Under the pieces are notes generated by a model that searched no databases, had not been told where the DNA came from, and worked only from the letters and a program-made list of their open reading frames with translations. Below are positions 26,717 through 35,679 of a stretch of 64,000 bases of DNA, piece after piece. How positions within the stretch are numbered: the stretch's first letter is position 1; the number at the start of each line of letters is the position of its first letter. This DNA is from an uncultured Dorea sp. (lineage in GTDB: Bacteria; Bacillota; Clostridia; Lachnospirales; Lachnospiraceae). Position numbers and translations under genes: made by a program. Where the stretch lies: assembly GCA_910588745.1 (NCBI GenBank), contig CAJURK010000008.1:1-64000 (forward strand), read 5' to 3'.

Positions 26717-28258
26717 TTAGAAATGCTTTGCAACAATTTCCGCCTGTCTTGCATAGCTTTCCTTCAACGCAGGATACAATCTTCGGTAAGTCTCGTAATA
26801 TTCATCATAAATCTTCACATTTTCCTGAATGGGTTCTGTGATTTCCTTGACCCGAAGGATTGTTTCACAGCCTTCCCTGATATCCTTAAAATATCCGGCT
26901 GTTACTGCCGCCATAATGGCTCCGGCGGCGCAGCCGCTCTCTTCCATGTTGGTGGTTATGACCCTGGCATTATAAATATCCGCCTGAATCTGCCTCCACA
27001 AAGCGCTCTTTGCCCCGCCGCCCCCGGCCCGTACTTCGTCTACCTGCATTCCTTCTTCCCGGCAGATTTCGATGGTATCCCTTAGCGAGAACGTCACTCC
27101 CTCCATCACGCTTCTGCACACTGCTTCTAAGCCATGACGGTAGGATAAACCAAAAAATACTGCTCTTGCGTTCTCGTCATTAATCGGCGTTTTGTCCCCG
27201 TTAAAATACGGAAGAAATACAAGCCCTTCGCTTCCCGGAGCCGCTTTTTCGGCAAGCCCGGTCATATAATCGTATATATCCATTCCCTTTGCCGCCATTT
27301 CCATCTTCTTATCCGCAAACAAGGTATCCCTTACCCACTTAAAAGAACCGCCGGATGCCAAAGCCAATCCTAAAAAACACCATTTGTCCGGCACAGCATG
27401 GCACATGCTCATAACCGCCTGTTTTTTCCGATCTACAAAAGGCTTATCCCTACAGCCAAAGATCACCCCTGACGTACCAATAGTAGAACCGATAATCCCT
27501 TCTTTCACAATTCCCATTCCAACGCCTCCTGCCGGTTGGTCGCCGCCTCCTGCCGCCACCGGAATTCCGGCTGTTAAACCCCATTCTTCTGCTACGCTTT
27601 TCCTTAAATATCCTGCCGTCTCCTGAGATTCCAACAGCCTTTCGGGAAGCAGATATGACGGAATCCCAAGTTTGTCTGCAATTGCATCCGACCATTTTCT
27701 CTTCGGAACATCCAATAGAAAAGATAAGGATGCGTCACTGACTTCGGCTGCGGTTTCTCCTGTCATGCAAAGCCTCAGGTAATCCTTGGGGAATAGTATG
27801 GAAACCGTTCTTTCAAAATCCTTTGGCCTGTTTTCCTTAAGCCATAAAAGCTTCGGCGCCCAGTAGCTGTTCAGGCATCTGCTTCCGGTAATTGACAGCA
27901 TTTCCTCTTCTCCTATAATCTGTTCAATCTGCCTTACCTGGGGCGTAGACCTCTGATCCAGCCAAATTAAGCAATTCTCAATCGCTTTCCCATCCGTCCC
28001 TACGAGAACGCAGCCCTGCATTTGCCCTGAAAAGCCAATGCCCTGGATTTCTCTTCCTACGCCGCTTTTTGCCACCGCCTGCTTTACTGCTTTACCGCAT
28101 GCTTCCCACCAATCCTCAGGATTCTGCTCCACCCAGCCAGGCCTGGGTGTAATAATATCACATTCCTCATATCCGATTCCCGCAATAATTCCTTTTTCAT
28201 CAATAATCGCTGCTTTGATGCCGCTTGTTCCCGCATCGATTCCCATAAAATATGCCAT
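26717..28258 (-). CDS. FGGY carbohydrate kinase, xylulokinase-like (cluster B)
   Basis: A 513-aa kinase, equal in length to the cluster A kinase and nearly identical to it, with stretches such as 'MCHAVPDKWCFLGLALASGG' unchanged. It shows the same FGGY motifs (GIDAGTSGIKAAIID, AAGGGDQPAGGVGMG). The duplication must be recent or kept uniform by gene conversion, which suggests both clusters feed the same or a very similar substrate. I chose ATG at 28258 after GGAGGAGG; the frame extends to 28456 across an intercistronic hairpin. Confidence 0.88.
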   Translation of the reverse strand: MAYFMGIDAGTSGIKAAIIDEKGIIAGIGYEECDIITPRPGWVEQNPEDWWEACGKAVKQAVAKSGVGREIQGIGFSGQMQGCVLVGTDGKAIENCLIWLDQRSTPQVRQIEQIIGEEEMLSITGSRCLNSYWAPKLLWLKENRPKDFERTVSILFPKDYLRLCMTGETAAEVSDASLSFLLDVPKRKWSDAIADKLGIPSYLLPERLLESQETAGYLRKSVAEEWGLTAGIPVAAGGGDQPAGGVGMGIVKEGIIGSTIGTSGVIFGCRDKPFVDRKKQAVMSMCHAVPDKWCFLGLALASGGSFKWVRDTLFADKKMEMAAKGMDIYDYMTGLAEKAAPGSEGLVFLPYFNGDKTPINDENARAVFFGLSYRHGLEAVCRSVMEGVTFSLRDTIEICREEGMQVDEVRAGGGGAKSALWRQIQADIYNARVITTNMEESGCAAGAIMAAVTAGYFKDIREGCETILRVKEITEPIQENVKIYDEYYETYRRLYPALKESYARQAEIVAKHF

Positions 28259-28328
28259 ATTCCGAATCCTCCTCCATGCATATGCCAAAATCCACCCTGC
28301 ATAAACGCCCTCGTTCCGCAGATACTTT

Positions 28329-28371
28329 CTGCCTGTACGGACGGCTCTATGAAACCACTCCGCACAGGCAG
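28329..28371 (-). promoter_or_regulatory. Intercistronic hairpin between GRE B and the kinase
   Basis: CTGCCTGT.CGGA pairs with TCCG.ACAGGCAG around a ~20-nt loop. It lacks a T tract, so it may stabilise or process the mRNA between the highly needed GRE and the kinase. Confidence 0.45.
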
Positions 28372-28403
28372 ACGCAACCAGTTCTATATTACTCGTTTCA
28401 GTT

Positions 28404-30821
28404 TTAAAGTTCATGCTCCGTCCTTGCAATAATGCTTTCTTGTACTTCCGGCGCAAGCTCGTTAAAGAATGCGCTGTAACCGGCCACCCGAACCACCAGC
28501 CCTTTGTGCTTCTCCGGCTCTTCCATGGCTTGCTTAAGCGTATCGGCCGATACGATATTAAACTGTACGTGTCCTCCGCCCAGATTTACATATCCCATCA
28601 CCAGGTCTGCCCACTTCTGCATGCCTTCCTCTGTGGAAACTGCCATCGGAGAGATTTTCTGGTTAAAGATTACACCGTTTCCGCAGCGAACATGGTCAAT
28701 GCAGGCAACGGATTTCATAACTGCCGTCGGTCCATGTTCGTCCGCTCCATAATTCGGAGAAATTCCGTCTGCAAGAGGCTCGCCCTTCAAATGTCCGTCC
28801 GGCAGCGCCGCGGTAGACATACCGAACGCTACATAGGAAGCCACCGGGAGCAGCGCCGGTACGAACGGGCCGCCGCGGTATGTCTCAAAGCCTTTCATAG
28901 AATCAAAGTAAACATCCGTAGCAAGTTTCACGCATTCATCTGCAGCCTCCACGTCATTGCCGTACTTCTCAACACGGTTTACCAGGTATTTGCGCATATA
29001 TTCTTCGCCCTCAAAGTTATGCTCCAATGCATTCAGCAATTGTTCCATCGAATACATCTTGTCCTCATAAACTACCTTCTTGACCGCGTAAATGGAATCT
29101 CCCGCGTTTGCGATACCGACTCCCAAGGGACCCGTCCAATTATAATGGCAGCCGCCCCAGGTAGCGTCCAGTCCTTTTGCAATACAGTCGTCAATGAAAA
29201 TAGAAGTAAACGGTACCGGATTATATTCCGCGTGCATTTTATCTATTATGTTGTCCCATTTCACAAGACGGCTCATACAGTATTTCATCTGTTTTTTATA
29301 GGCTTCTACAAACTCGTCAAACGTTTCAAAGTTTCGGGGATCCCCGGTCTCTATGGATACCTGTCTGCCTGTAATTCCGCATTTACCATTCAGAAGCGTC
29401 AACTCCACTACCTTACTGAGATTGAAATATCCGCCGTTACCCCGGGTCCAGGCTCTCTCCGGAGAAATCTCGACACATCCTACCGGTACATAATTTCTCG
29501 CGTCTTCTAACGTCACGCCCAATTGCGTCATGGAAGTAATATATGTATTATCGTTTACGACCTGAGGCATGCCATTCCCCATACGCACAGCCTTAAGCAC
29601 GCGGTTCACATATTCCGGAGAGGACTGGGAATGCATACGCGCAGAGAAATTTGGCTGCATCATCAGCACATGGGAATGCGCTTCCAGACAACGGTAGGAC
29701 AAATCATTGGTACCGTCTACGCCGTCCGGGCGTAATCCCGATACGCAGAGATTCTGCCCCATTGGAAAGCCCGCGTGAAACGCCGCATCAATCTTTCGAT
29801 AAATTTTAATAGGCTCGGTAAATTTTACCCACATACACTCCAGAAGCTCCTGCGCCCTGGCTTTGGTCATTCTGCCCTCCAGGATATCCTTTTCATAATA
29901 AGGATACATCCACTGATCCAGACGTCCCGGCGATATGGATACCGCATTGTCATAAATCTGCGTCGTAACCTGCACGAACCAATAACTCTGCAGCGCTTCA
30001 TAATAACTTTCCGCGGGCTTCTCTGGAACCTTCCGGCAATTAGCGGCTATTTCGAGCAATTCTGCTTTTCTTTCCGCATCCGTCTCTTCGCCGGCCATCT
30101 TTTCTGAAAGATCCGCATATCTGTTTGCAAAATGAATCAACGCGTCGCACACGATTTCTGCCGCGTCATAAAATAACTTTTTATCTACGTTTTCTCCGCG
30201 CCAATCCTCCAACGCTTCCCTGCGTCCTCTAATTTCTCTCTTTATTCCGTCGAACCCATATGTTAGAACCTTACTGAAATCCATCAGGCAATGTCCTAAT
30301 CCGCCGTCTTCATGAAGTCCTACGCTGAATAACCCCGCTTCATTTTCAAGCAGATCCACATCCTCTGTCATCTGCTGCATGACTTTGTCATGGAACGTCC
30401 TGCCTTTGAAGTAAGGATAGATAACCTCACGGAATGTCTCCATATCCGCGCCGGACATCTGGAACTTGTCCTGGTCTCTGGTAGGGAACGTTTCCATTTC
30501 TTCCTTCACCCACTCAACTGCAAACTCCGGGAACAAAGGCGCGCTTCTCTGCTTCTCCGACTGATGTCCGACAATCAGCTCATCCGGCAGGATATAGATC
30601 GTCATTTTGTCAAGAATCTCATAGAACACGTTCGCTCTCTTCAATATGACCGGCATACTTTCATTCTTCTTGTAGAAATCTGTAACGATTAAGGCGCGCT
30701 CTAGGCATACCTCCGGCTTCACGTCCAGAATCCGCCGCTTTAACCGCTGAACTCTTTCATACCCGGGCGTTCCTTTTTGTAAGACATCGTCGATATCATT
30801 TTTTATTTTATATTTTAACAT
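28404..30821 (-). CDS. Glycyl radical enzyme, dehydratase/lyase type (cluster B)
   Basis: An 805-aa GRE. Active-site Cys449 and Glu451 lie in NYVPVGCVEISPE, and radical Gly781 in VRVAGYSAFF. It is only moderately similar to the cluster A GRE: the segment QIESNGHS of A is QIYDNAVS here, and the residues after GCVE differ completely. The two enzymes therefore probably act on different substrates or stereoisomers while keeping dehydratase-type chemistry. The radical is installed by the activase encoded at the start of the same operon. Confidence 0.93.
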   Translation of the reverse strand: MLKYKIKNDIDDVLQKGTPGYERVQRLKRRILDVKPEVCLERALIVTDFYKKNESMPVILKRANVFYEILDKMTIYILPDELIVGHQSEKQRSAPLFPEFAVEWVKEEMETFPTRDQDKFQMSGADMETFREVIYPYFKGRTFHDKVMQQMTEDVDLLENEAGLFSVGLHEDGGLGHCLMDFSKVLTYGFDGIKREIRGRREALEDWRGENVDKKLFYDAAEIVCDALIHFANRYADLSEKMAGEETDAERKAELLEIAANCRKVPEKPAESYYEALQSYWFVQVTTQIYDNAVSISPGRLDQWMYPYYEKDILEGRMTKARAQELLECMWVKFTEPIKIYRKIDAAFHAGFPMGQNLCVSGLRPDGVDGTNDLSYRCLEAHSHVLMMQPNFSARMHSQSSPEYVNRVLKAVRMGNGMPQVVNDNTYITSMTQLGVTLEDARNYVPVGCVEISPERAWTRGNGGYFNLSKVVELTLLNGKCGITGRQVSIETGDPRNFETFDEFVEAYKKQMKYCMSRLVKWDNIIDKMHAEYNPVPFTSIFIDDCIAKGLDATWGGCHYNWTGPLGVGIANAGDSIYAVKKVVYEDKMYSMEQLLNALEHNFEGEEYMRKYLVNRVEKYGNDVEAADECVKLATDVYFDSMKGFETYRGGPFVPALLPVASYVAFGMSTAALPDGHLKGEPLADGISPNYGADEHGPTAVMKSVACIDHVRCGNGVIFNQKISPMAVSTEEGMQKWADLVMGYVNLGGGHVQFNIVSADTLKQAMEEPEKHKGLVVRVAGYSAFFNELAPEVQESIIARTEHEL

Positions 30822-30856
30822 CCAACATCACCTCTTCACTGATACCTCAACGGTCT

Positions 30857-31969
30857 TTAGTCATAATAATCCGCCAAAGCTTCTCTTTTTTCCGCCATGT
30901 CTTTTTCATAATCCGCAATGGTCTCTTTGGTAACGGTCAAAAGCGGAGTTGCAATATAGGTTGCGTCAAGATCCATTCCCTGCGCCGCCATCGTACAAAG
31001 TTCTACGCCGTACTTGCCCATTTCCATCGGCTGCTGAATGACAGATGCATAGTAGATGCTGTCCGGGTCTGCAAGAGCCTCATTGAGCGTCGGAGAATCA
31101 TCCACGCCGATTACGCTAAAATCCTTTCTGCCTGCTGCGTCTGCCGCTGAAATCACACCGATTGCATCCGATTCATTCGCGCCGAAAACGATGTCCACTT
31201 TTCCCTCGCCGTAAGTCTGAAGAACTGCTTCCATCTTTTCCAGCGCTTTCTCTGCTGTCAGAGTGTCCGGATCCTCATGCACATATTCAATATCCGGAAA
31301 CTGCTCAATATACTCAATAAATCCTTCCGCTCTGTCCCGGATCGAAGAAATTGGATCAAATCCCAGAATATAGATAAAACCGGATTCGCCGCCGTTTTTC
31401 TCCTTCAGGAGTTCTACCGCCGCCTTTGCCGCTTCCTCGCCAATCATCTTGTTATCTGACGATACGTGGCATTCAACTTTCCCGGTGGACGACTTTACAT
31501 CAACGGTTATAACCGGGATACCCGCGCCGTTCGCTTCCTGCGTCGCCCCGCCAATCGCGTCGCCGTCTACCGGATTCAGGAATAATGCGTCAACCCCCTG
31601 GGACACCAGGTCGTCAACCGCATTCGCCTGCTTCGTCGTATCATTGCTTCCGTCATAATCAATCAGTTCTACTCCCAGTTCATCTGCAGTCGATTTCGCC
31701 TGCGCAATCATATCCCGGAAGAACTGGAAATCATAGGTCATCAGCGTAAGTCCGATCTTAATCCCGGAATTATCCTTTGCATACACCTCTGACGGATCGA
31801 ATTCTGCCCCTGTAATAGACTTCTCTTCTACTGTTTCCACGCCCGCTTCCTCTTCCGCCGTTTTCTTCGGCTCGTCCCCATCTCCTTCGGATGTGCTGCC
31901 GCCGCAGCCTGCCAGAAGGCTTACCGCCATTGCTGCCGTCAACAATACGCTTACTACTTTTTTCTTCAT
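30857..31969 (-). CDS. Sugar-binding lipoprotein of a CUT2 ABC transporter (cluster B)
   Basis: A 370-aa RbsB-type lipoprotein. The signal peptide MKKKVVSVLLTAAMAVSLLAGC ends in a lipobox, followed by an acidic Ser/Glu linker. 'VDDLVSQGVDALFLNPVDGD' and 'IVFGANESDAIGVISAAD' are typical of the family. It is longer than the A homologue and clearly divergent, which again suggests a different ligand. Confidence 0.92.
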   Translation of the reverse strand: MKKKVVSVLLTAAMAVSLLAGCGGSTSEGDGDEPKKTAEEEAGVETVEEKSITGAEFDPSEVYAKDNSGIKIGLTLMTYDFQFFRDMIAQAKSTADELGVELIDYDGSNDTTKQANAVDDLVSQGVDALFLNPVDGDAIGGATQEANGAGIPVITVDVKSSTGKVECHVSSDNKMIGEEAAKAAVELLKEKNGGESGFIYILGFDPISSIRDRAEGFIEYIEQFPDIEYVHEDPDTLTAEKALEKMEAVLQTYGEGKVDIVFGANESDAIGVISAADAAGRKDFSVIGVDDSPTLNEALADPDSIYYASVIQQPMEMGKYGVELCTMAAQGMDLDATYIATPLLTVTKETIADYEKDMAEKREALADYYD

Positions 31970-32000
31970 ACTTTTTACCTTTTCCTTTCTTTATTAGATA

Positions 32001-32954
32001 TTAATTTTTCTTTCTCTCATACATACAGACTGCCGCAACAATAATCAGTCCTTTGAGTACCTGCTGCATATAAGAAGACACCCCCATCAGATTTAATCCA
32101 TTACTTAATGTTGTAAGGAATACGCTACCGATGATCGTGCCGAAGAGAAAGCCTTTACCGCCGCTTAGACTGGTTCCGCCCAGTACGCATGCCGCAATTG
32201 CATCCATTTCCAGTCCTTCGCCCAGCGTCGGCTGTCCCGATGCAAGCCGCATGGTCATAATAATTCCTGCAATTGCCGCGCCCAGTCCGCTTAAAGAATA
32301 TACCACGAGCTTTACCCGGTTCACATTGATTCCGCTGAGCTTCGCACATTCTTCATTGCCCCCAACCGCATAAATATATCTGCTGAATACTGTCTTTGTA
32401 ATAAAAATTCCCGCTATGACCAAAATAATAGCCATGACTACTACCGGAATCGGAATGATTGAAAAGAGATAACCTTGGCCGAACTTAATCGCACTGTCCG
32501 GTACGCCTACGATCGTCTTTCCGTTGGTATAGACCAGCGCCGCTCCTCTTGCGGAACTCATCATTGCCAACGTTACAATAAATGCGGGAAGATTGAGTTT
32601 AGAAATGATAAGTCCATTTATGAATCCGCAAGCGATACCTACCAGCAATCCAAGCAGGAGCGATATTGCCACCGGAAGCTGATAATTTACCATAAAGGCC
32701 ACCGACAATGTTGCAGACAGCGCCGCCACAGAACCTACGGATAGATCAATTCCTCCCGTAATCAGGACAAACGTCATGCCCACTGCCACGATCATCGTAG
32801 AGGAAGTCTGCCTTAGGACATTTAACAGATTCCTTGTTGTCAGGAAGTCTTCTGACAACGCCGTCAAAAGGATAAACATAATGATGTATCCTGCGCAGAT
32901 ACTGAGCTGCGGAAATTCTTTTAGTTTCTCAATAAGTGTTTTACTGCCTTTCAT
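32001..32954 (-). CDS. CUT2 sugar ABC transporter permease (cluster B)
   Basis: A 317-aa RbsC-like permease with multiple membrane helices and the family motifs 'LITGGIDLSVGSVAALSATL' and 'AIAACVLGGTSLSGGKGFLFG'. It lies between the binding-protein gene and the ATPase gene of the same transporter. Confidence 0.93.
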   Translation of the reverse strand: MKGSKTLIEKLKEFPQLSICAGYIIMFILLTALSEDFLTTRNLLNVLRQTSSTMIVAVGMTFVLITGGIDLSVGSVAALSATLSVAFMVNYQLPVAISLLLGLLVGIACGFINGLIISKLNLPAFIVTLAMMSSARGAALVYTNGKTIVGVPDSAIKFGQGYLFSIIPIPVVVMAIILVIAGIFITKTVFSRYIYAVGGNEECAKLSGINVNRVKLVVYSLSGLGAAIAGIIMTMRLASGQPTLGEGLEMDAIAACVLGGTSLSGGKGFLFGTIIGSVFLTTLSNGLNLMGVSSYMQQVLKGLIIVAAVCMYERKKN

Positions 32955-32978
32955 ATTACCTGTTCCTCTCCTTTTTCT

Positions 32979-34469
32979 TTACACGTTTACTGCTGCCGCC
33001 TTTTCCATAATGGCTTCCTGCGTCGCCCCTTCGGCGTCAAGAATACCGGTCACTTTTCCTTCGTGCATAACGAGAATCCGGTCGGACATTCCCAATACCT
33101 CCGGGAGTTCTGAAGAAATCATAATAATTCCGATTCCCTTTCTGGCAAGCTCCACGATCAGCTTATGGATTTCTTCCTTGGCTCCCACGTCAACCCCTCT
33201 TGTGGGTTCGTCCAGAATCAGCACGTCAATATCTCGGGAAATCCATTTCGCCAAAACCACTTTCTGCTGATTCCCGCCGCTAAGATTCCCTGCAAGCTGC
33301 ATGGGAGACGGAGTTTTGATATGCAGGATCTCGATCATTTCTTTTACCAGTTTATTCTCTTCTCCCATATTTACGAGTCCGCCCTGACCGACGCGGTCCA
33401 TATTGGAGATTGAAATGTTATCCCTGATCCGGCTGTTCAAATCCAGCCCCTGACCCTTTCTGTCTTCCGGAACGTATGCGATGCGATGCATGATCGCGCT
33501 GCGGGGATTGGAAATACATACTTTCTCTCCTCTTAGGTAAATATTGCCGGAATCCACTTGAAAGCGTCCAAAAATGCTCAATGCCACCTCCGTCCTTCCC
33601 GCTCCGATCAGGCCTGCCATTCCTAAGATTTCGCCTCGTTTCAGCTCAAAGCTTACATCTTTAAACAGCCCCGCTTTTGTAATGTTTTCTACTTTTAAGA
33701 CCGTCTCTCCTATGGGAACCGGTTCCTTCGGGAACATCTGGGAAATCTCTCTCCCCACCATCTGCCGTACCAAAAAGTTCTGATCTATTTCCTTCACCTT
33801 CCAGTCGCCCACATATTCTCCATCCCGCATTACCGTAATATAATCTCCAATCCGAAAGATTTCTTCCATCCGGTGGGAAATATAAACGATCGCAACTCCA
33901 TCCTGCGTCAATGTTTTTATCATATCAAACAATTCTTCGCATTCCTTTTGGCTCAGAGAAGAAGTTGGCTCATCCATCACGATAACCTTCGCCTCTTTGC
34001 TGACTGCCTTTATAATTTCAATCATCTGCTGCTTGCCCACATTCAGTTCTTCCACCAAATCGTCCGCCTGAATACCCAGGTTATACATATCCAGTAATTC
34101 CTGCGCCGCCAGCTTCGCGGCTTTCTTATCCAGAAATCCATTATGCGCCTTCTCTACCCCCAGATACATGTTGTCCATGACGGTCATTCCAGGAACCAGG
34201 TTCAACTCTTGGTATACCATAACGATTCCCTGCTCCAATGCGGTCTGCGAATCAGGTATCCTGACTTTCCTTCCGTCAATCCATATCTGCCCTTCATCCT
34301 CATGATACGCCCCGGACAAAATCTTCATCAGGGTTGATTTGCCCGCCCCGTTTTCGCCGATTAAAACATTTACTCTTCCCGATACGATCCTAAAGCTCAC
34401 ATTTTTTAACGCATGGACGCCGCCAAAGCTTTTTGTGATATCTTTCATTTCAACATAATATTTTTCCAT
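32979..34469 (-). CDS. CUT2 sugar ABC transporter ATPase, two-domain RbsA type (cluster B)
   Basis: A 496-aa protein with two ABC domains. Domain 1 has 'GENGAGKSTLMKIL' and 'VIVMDEPTSSLS'. Domain 2 has the usual degenerate Walker A ('GLIGAGRTEVALSI') and 'LSGGNQQKVVLAKWI'. It energises uptake through the adjacent permease. Its start lies 9 bp after the activase gene. Confidence 0.93.
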   Translation of the reverse strand: MEKYYVEMKDITKSFGGVHALKNVSFRIVSGRVNVLIGENGAGKSTLMKILSGAYHEDEGQIWIDGRKVRIPDSQTALEQGIVMVYQELNLVPGMTVMDNMYLGVEKAHNGFLDKKAAKLAAQELLDMYNLGIQADDLVEELNVGKQQMIEIIKAVSKEAKVIVMDEPTSSLSQKECEELFDMIKTLTQDGVAIVYISHRMEEIFRIGDYITVMRDGEYVGDWKVKEIDQNFLVRQMVGREISQMFPKEPVPIGETVLKVENITKAGLFKDVSFELKRGEILGMAGLIGAGRTEVALSIFGRFQVDSGNIYLRGEKVCISNPRSAIMHRIAYVPEDRKGQGLDLNSRIRDNISISNMDRVGQGGLVNMGEENKLVKEMIEILHIKTPSPMQLAGNLSGGNQQKVVLAKWISRDIDVLILDEPTRGVDVGAKEEIHKLIVELARKGIGIIMISSELPEVLGMSDRILVMHEGKVTGILDAEGATQEAIMEKAAAVNV

Positions 34470-34478
34470 ATGTAATCG

Positions 34479-35378
34479 TTATCCCCCTATCCTGCACAGA
34501 ATGCCGGCGCTCTCCACCAGTTCTTTCAGTCTTTGCATTTCTTTATCTTCCGGCGTATATGCTTCGCAAGTATACTCTCTTCCGATTTTTTTATATTTTG
34601 ACTCGCCAAAACGATGGTAGGGAAGCAGATGCACTTCTTTGGCTCCGATCTTTTGTGCGAAAGCACCTGTTCTGCCGATATTCTCCTCATCGTTGTTTTT
34701 CCCACCGATAACCGGAACCCTTATGATTAGATTTCCGGAAAGTTTTGCTGCCTTTTCGGCATTTGAAAGAATCAGTTCATTGCCTGCCCCGGTCAGTTTC
34801 TTGTGCATGCTGCTGTCCATATGTTTCATATCATATAAAATCTCGTCCATCATCGAAAGCGGCCGTTCCGCTTGTTTCCACGGGACGCATCCCGTCGTCT
34901 CGATCGCCAATCTCATATAGTCTTTCTTCAGGCTCTCTGCCAACGCGGTTACAAATTCGCTCTGCATTAACGGTTCTCCGCCGGAAAAGGTTACCCCGCC
35001 CTTTGATGTCCGGTAGAAAACATTGTCCTGCATGACCTGCTCCCTTACTTCTGAAACCGTCATTTCAGTACCTGCCGCCGTGCGCGCTTTTGTGGGGCAT
35101 ATGGCCGCGCACTTTCTGCACATTACGCATTTGTCTCTCAGCCATTTCAGACTGTCCGCCCGGATTGCGCCTGTCGGGCATACCTTATGGCAGCTTCCGC
35201 AGCCACAGCAGGATTCTACCGTAAGCAGAATCTCCGGAACAGTACTCTGGCTTTCTGGGTTGGAACACCACTCGCATCTCAAAGGACAGCCTTTTAAAAA
35301 TACGATTGTACGGATACCATGTCCGTCATGCACGCTATACTTCTGTATATGAAACACGTTTCCTTTTATTTCTTTCAT
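34479..35378 (-). CDS. Glycyl-radical-enzyme activase (cluster B)
   Basis: A ~299-aa radical SAM protein with Cx3Cx2C in 'FLKGCPLRCEWCSNPES', two ferredoxin-like clusters ('CCGCGSCHKVCP', 'CVMCRKCAAICP') and the SAM motif 'VTFSGGEPLMQ'. Here the activase is the first gene of the operon, whereas in cluster A it follows the GRE. Start at 35378 (MKEIKG) after GGAGAAATAT; 35390 is the alternative. Confidence 0.92.
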   Translation of the reverse strand: MKEIKGNVFHIQKYSVHDGHGIRTIVFLKGCPLRCEWCSNPESQSTVPEILLTVESCCGCGSCHKVCPTGAIRADSLKWLRDKCVMCRKCAAICPTKARTAAGTEMTVSEVREQVMQDNVFYRTSKGGVTFSGGEPLMQSEFVTALAESLKKDYMRLAIETTGCVPWKQAERPLSMMDEILYDMKHMDSSMHKKLTGAGNELILSNAEKAAKLSGNLIIRVPVIGGKNNDEENIGRTGAFAQKIGAKEVHLLPYHRFGESKYKKIGREYTCEAYTPEDKEMQRLKELVESAGILCRIGG

Positions 35379-35404
35379 ATATTTCTCCATTTCTTTTTAT
35401 ATTC

Positions 35405-35429
35405 TTTCGTTTTATTTCGATTTGTTTCG
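35405..35429. promoter_or_regulatory. Three TTTCG repeats at exact 10-bp spacing
   Basis: TTTCG occurs at 35405, 35415 and 35425, one helical turn apart, just downstream of the cluster B promoter. Further copies lie at 35457 and 35492. Phased repeats of this kind (CGAAA on the other strand) are bound by DeoR-family repressors, and a deoR-type gene is divergently oriented 250 bp away. Confidence 0.65.
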
Positions 35430-35438
35430 ATATCACAT

Positions 35439-35467
35439 ATTATATTACACTCCACTTTTCGTGTAAA
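35439..35467 (-). promoter_or_regulatory. Promoter of cluster B
   Basis: TTTACA (35462-35467) and TATAAT (35439-35444) are 17 bp apart on the minus strand. The expected start site lies immediately before the TTTCG repeats. Confidence 0.8.
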
Positions 35468-35679
35468 TTCGCATTATATACAAGATTTTACTTTCGTTTT
35501 TGTATACTTTTACTATTTATAATATTTCTTTTACTTTCTTTTTGTTTCTTTTTAGCGCTATCCGCCGGATTTTCCTTATGTTTGTATAACAGCTATTCGA
35601 GAAACAAAAAATAAGTAATGATATAATTTGACTTTATGGGAAAAGAATCTTAAAATGAAAGAAAGAACAAAATGAAAGG

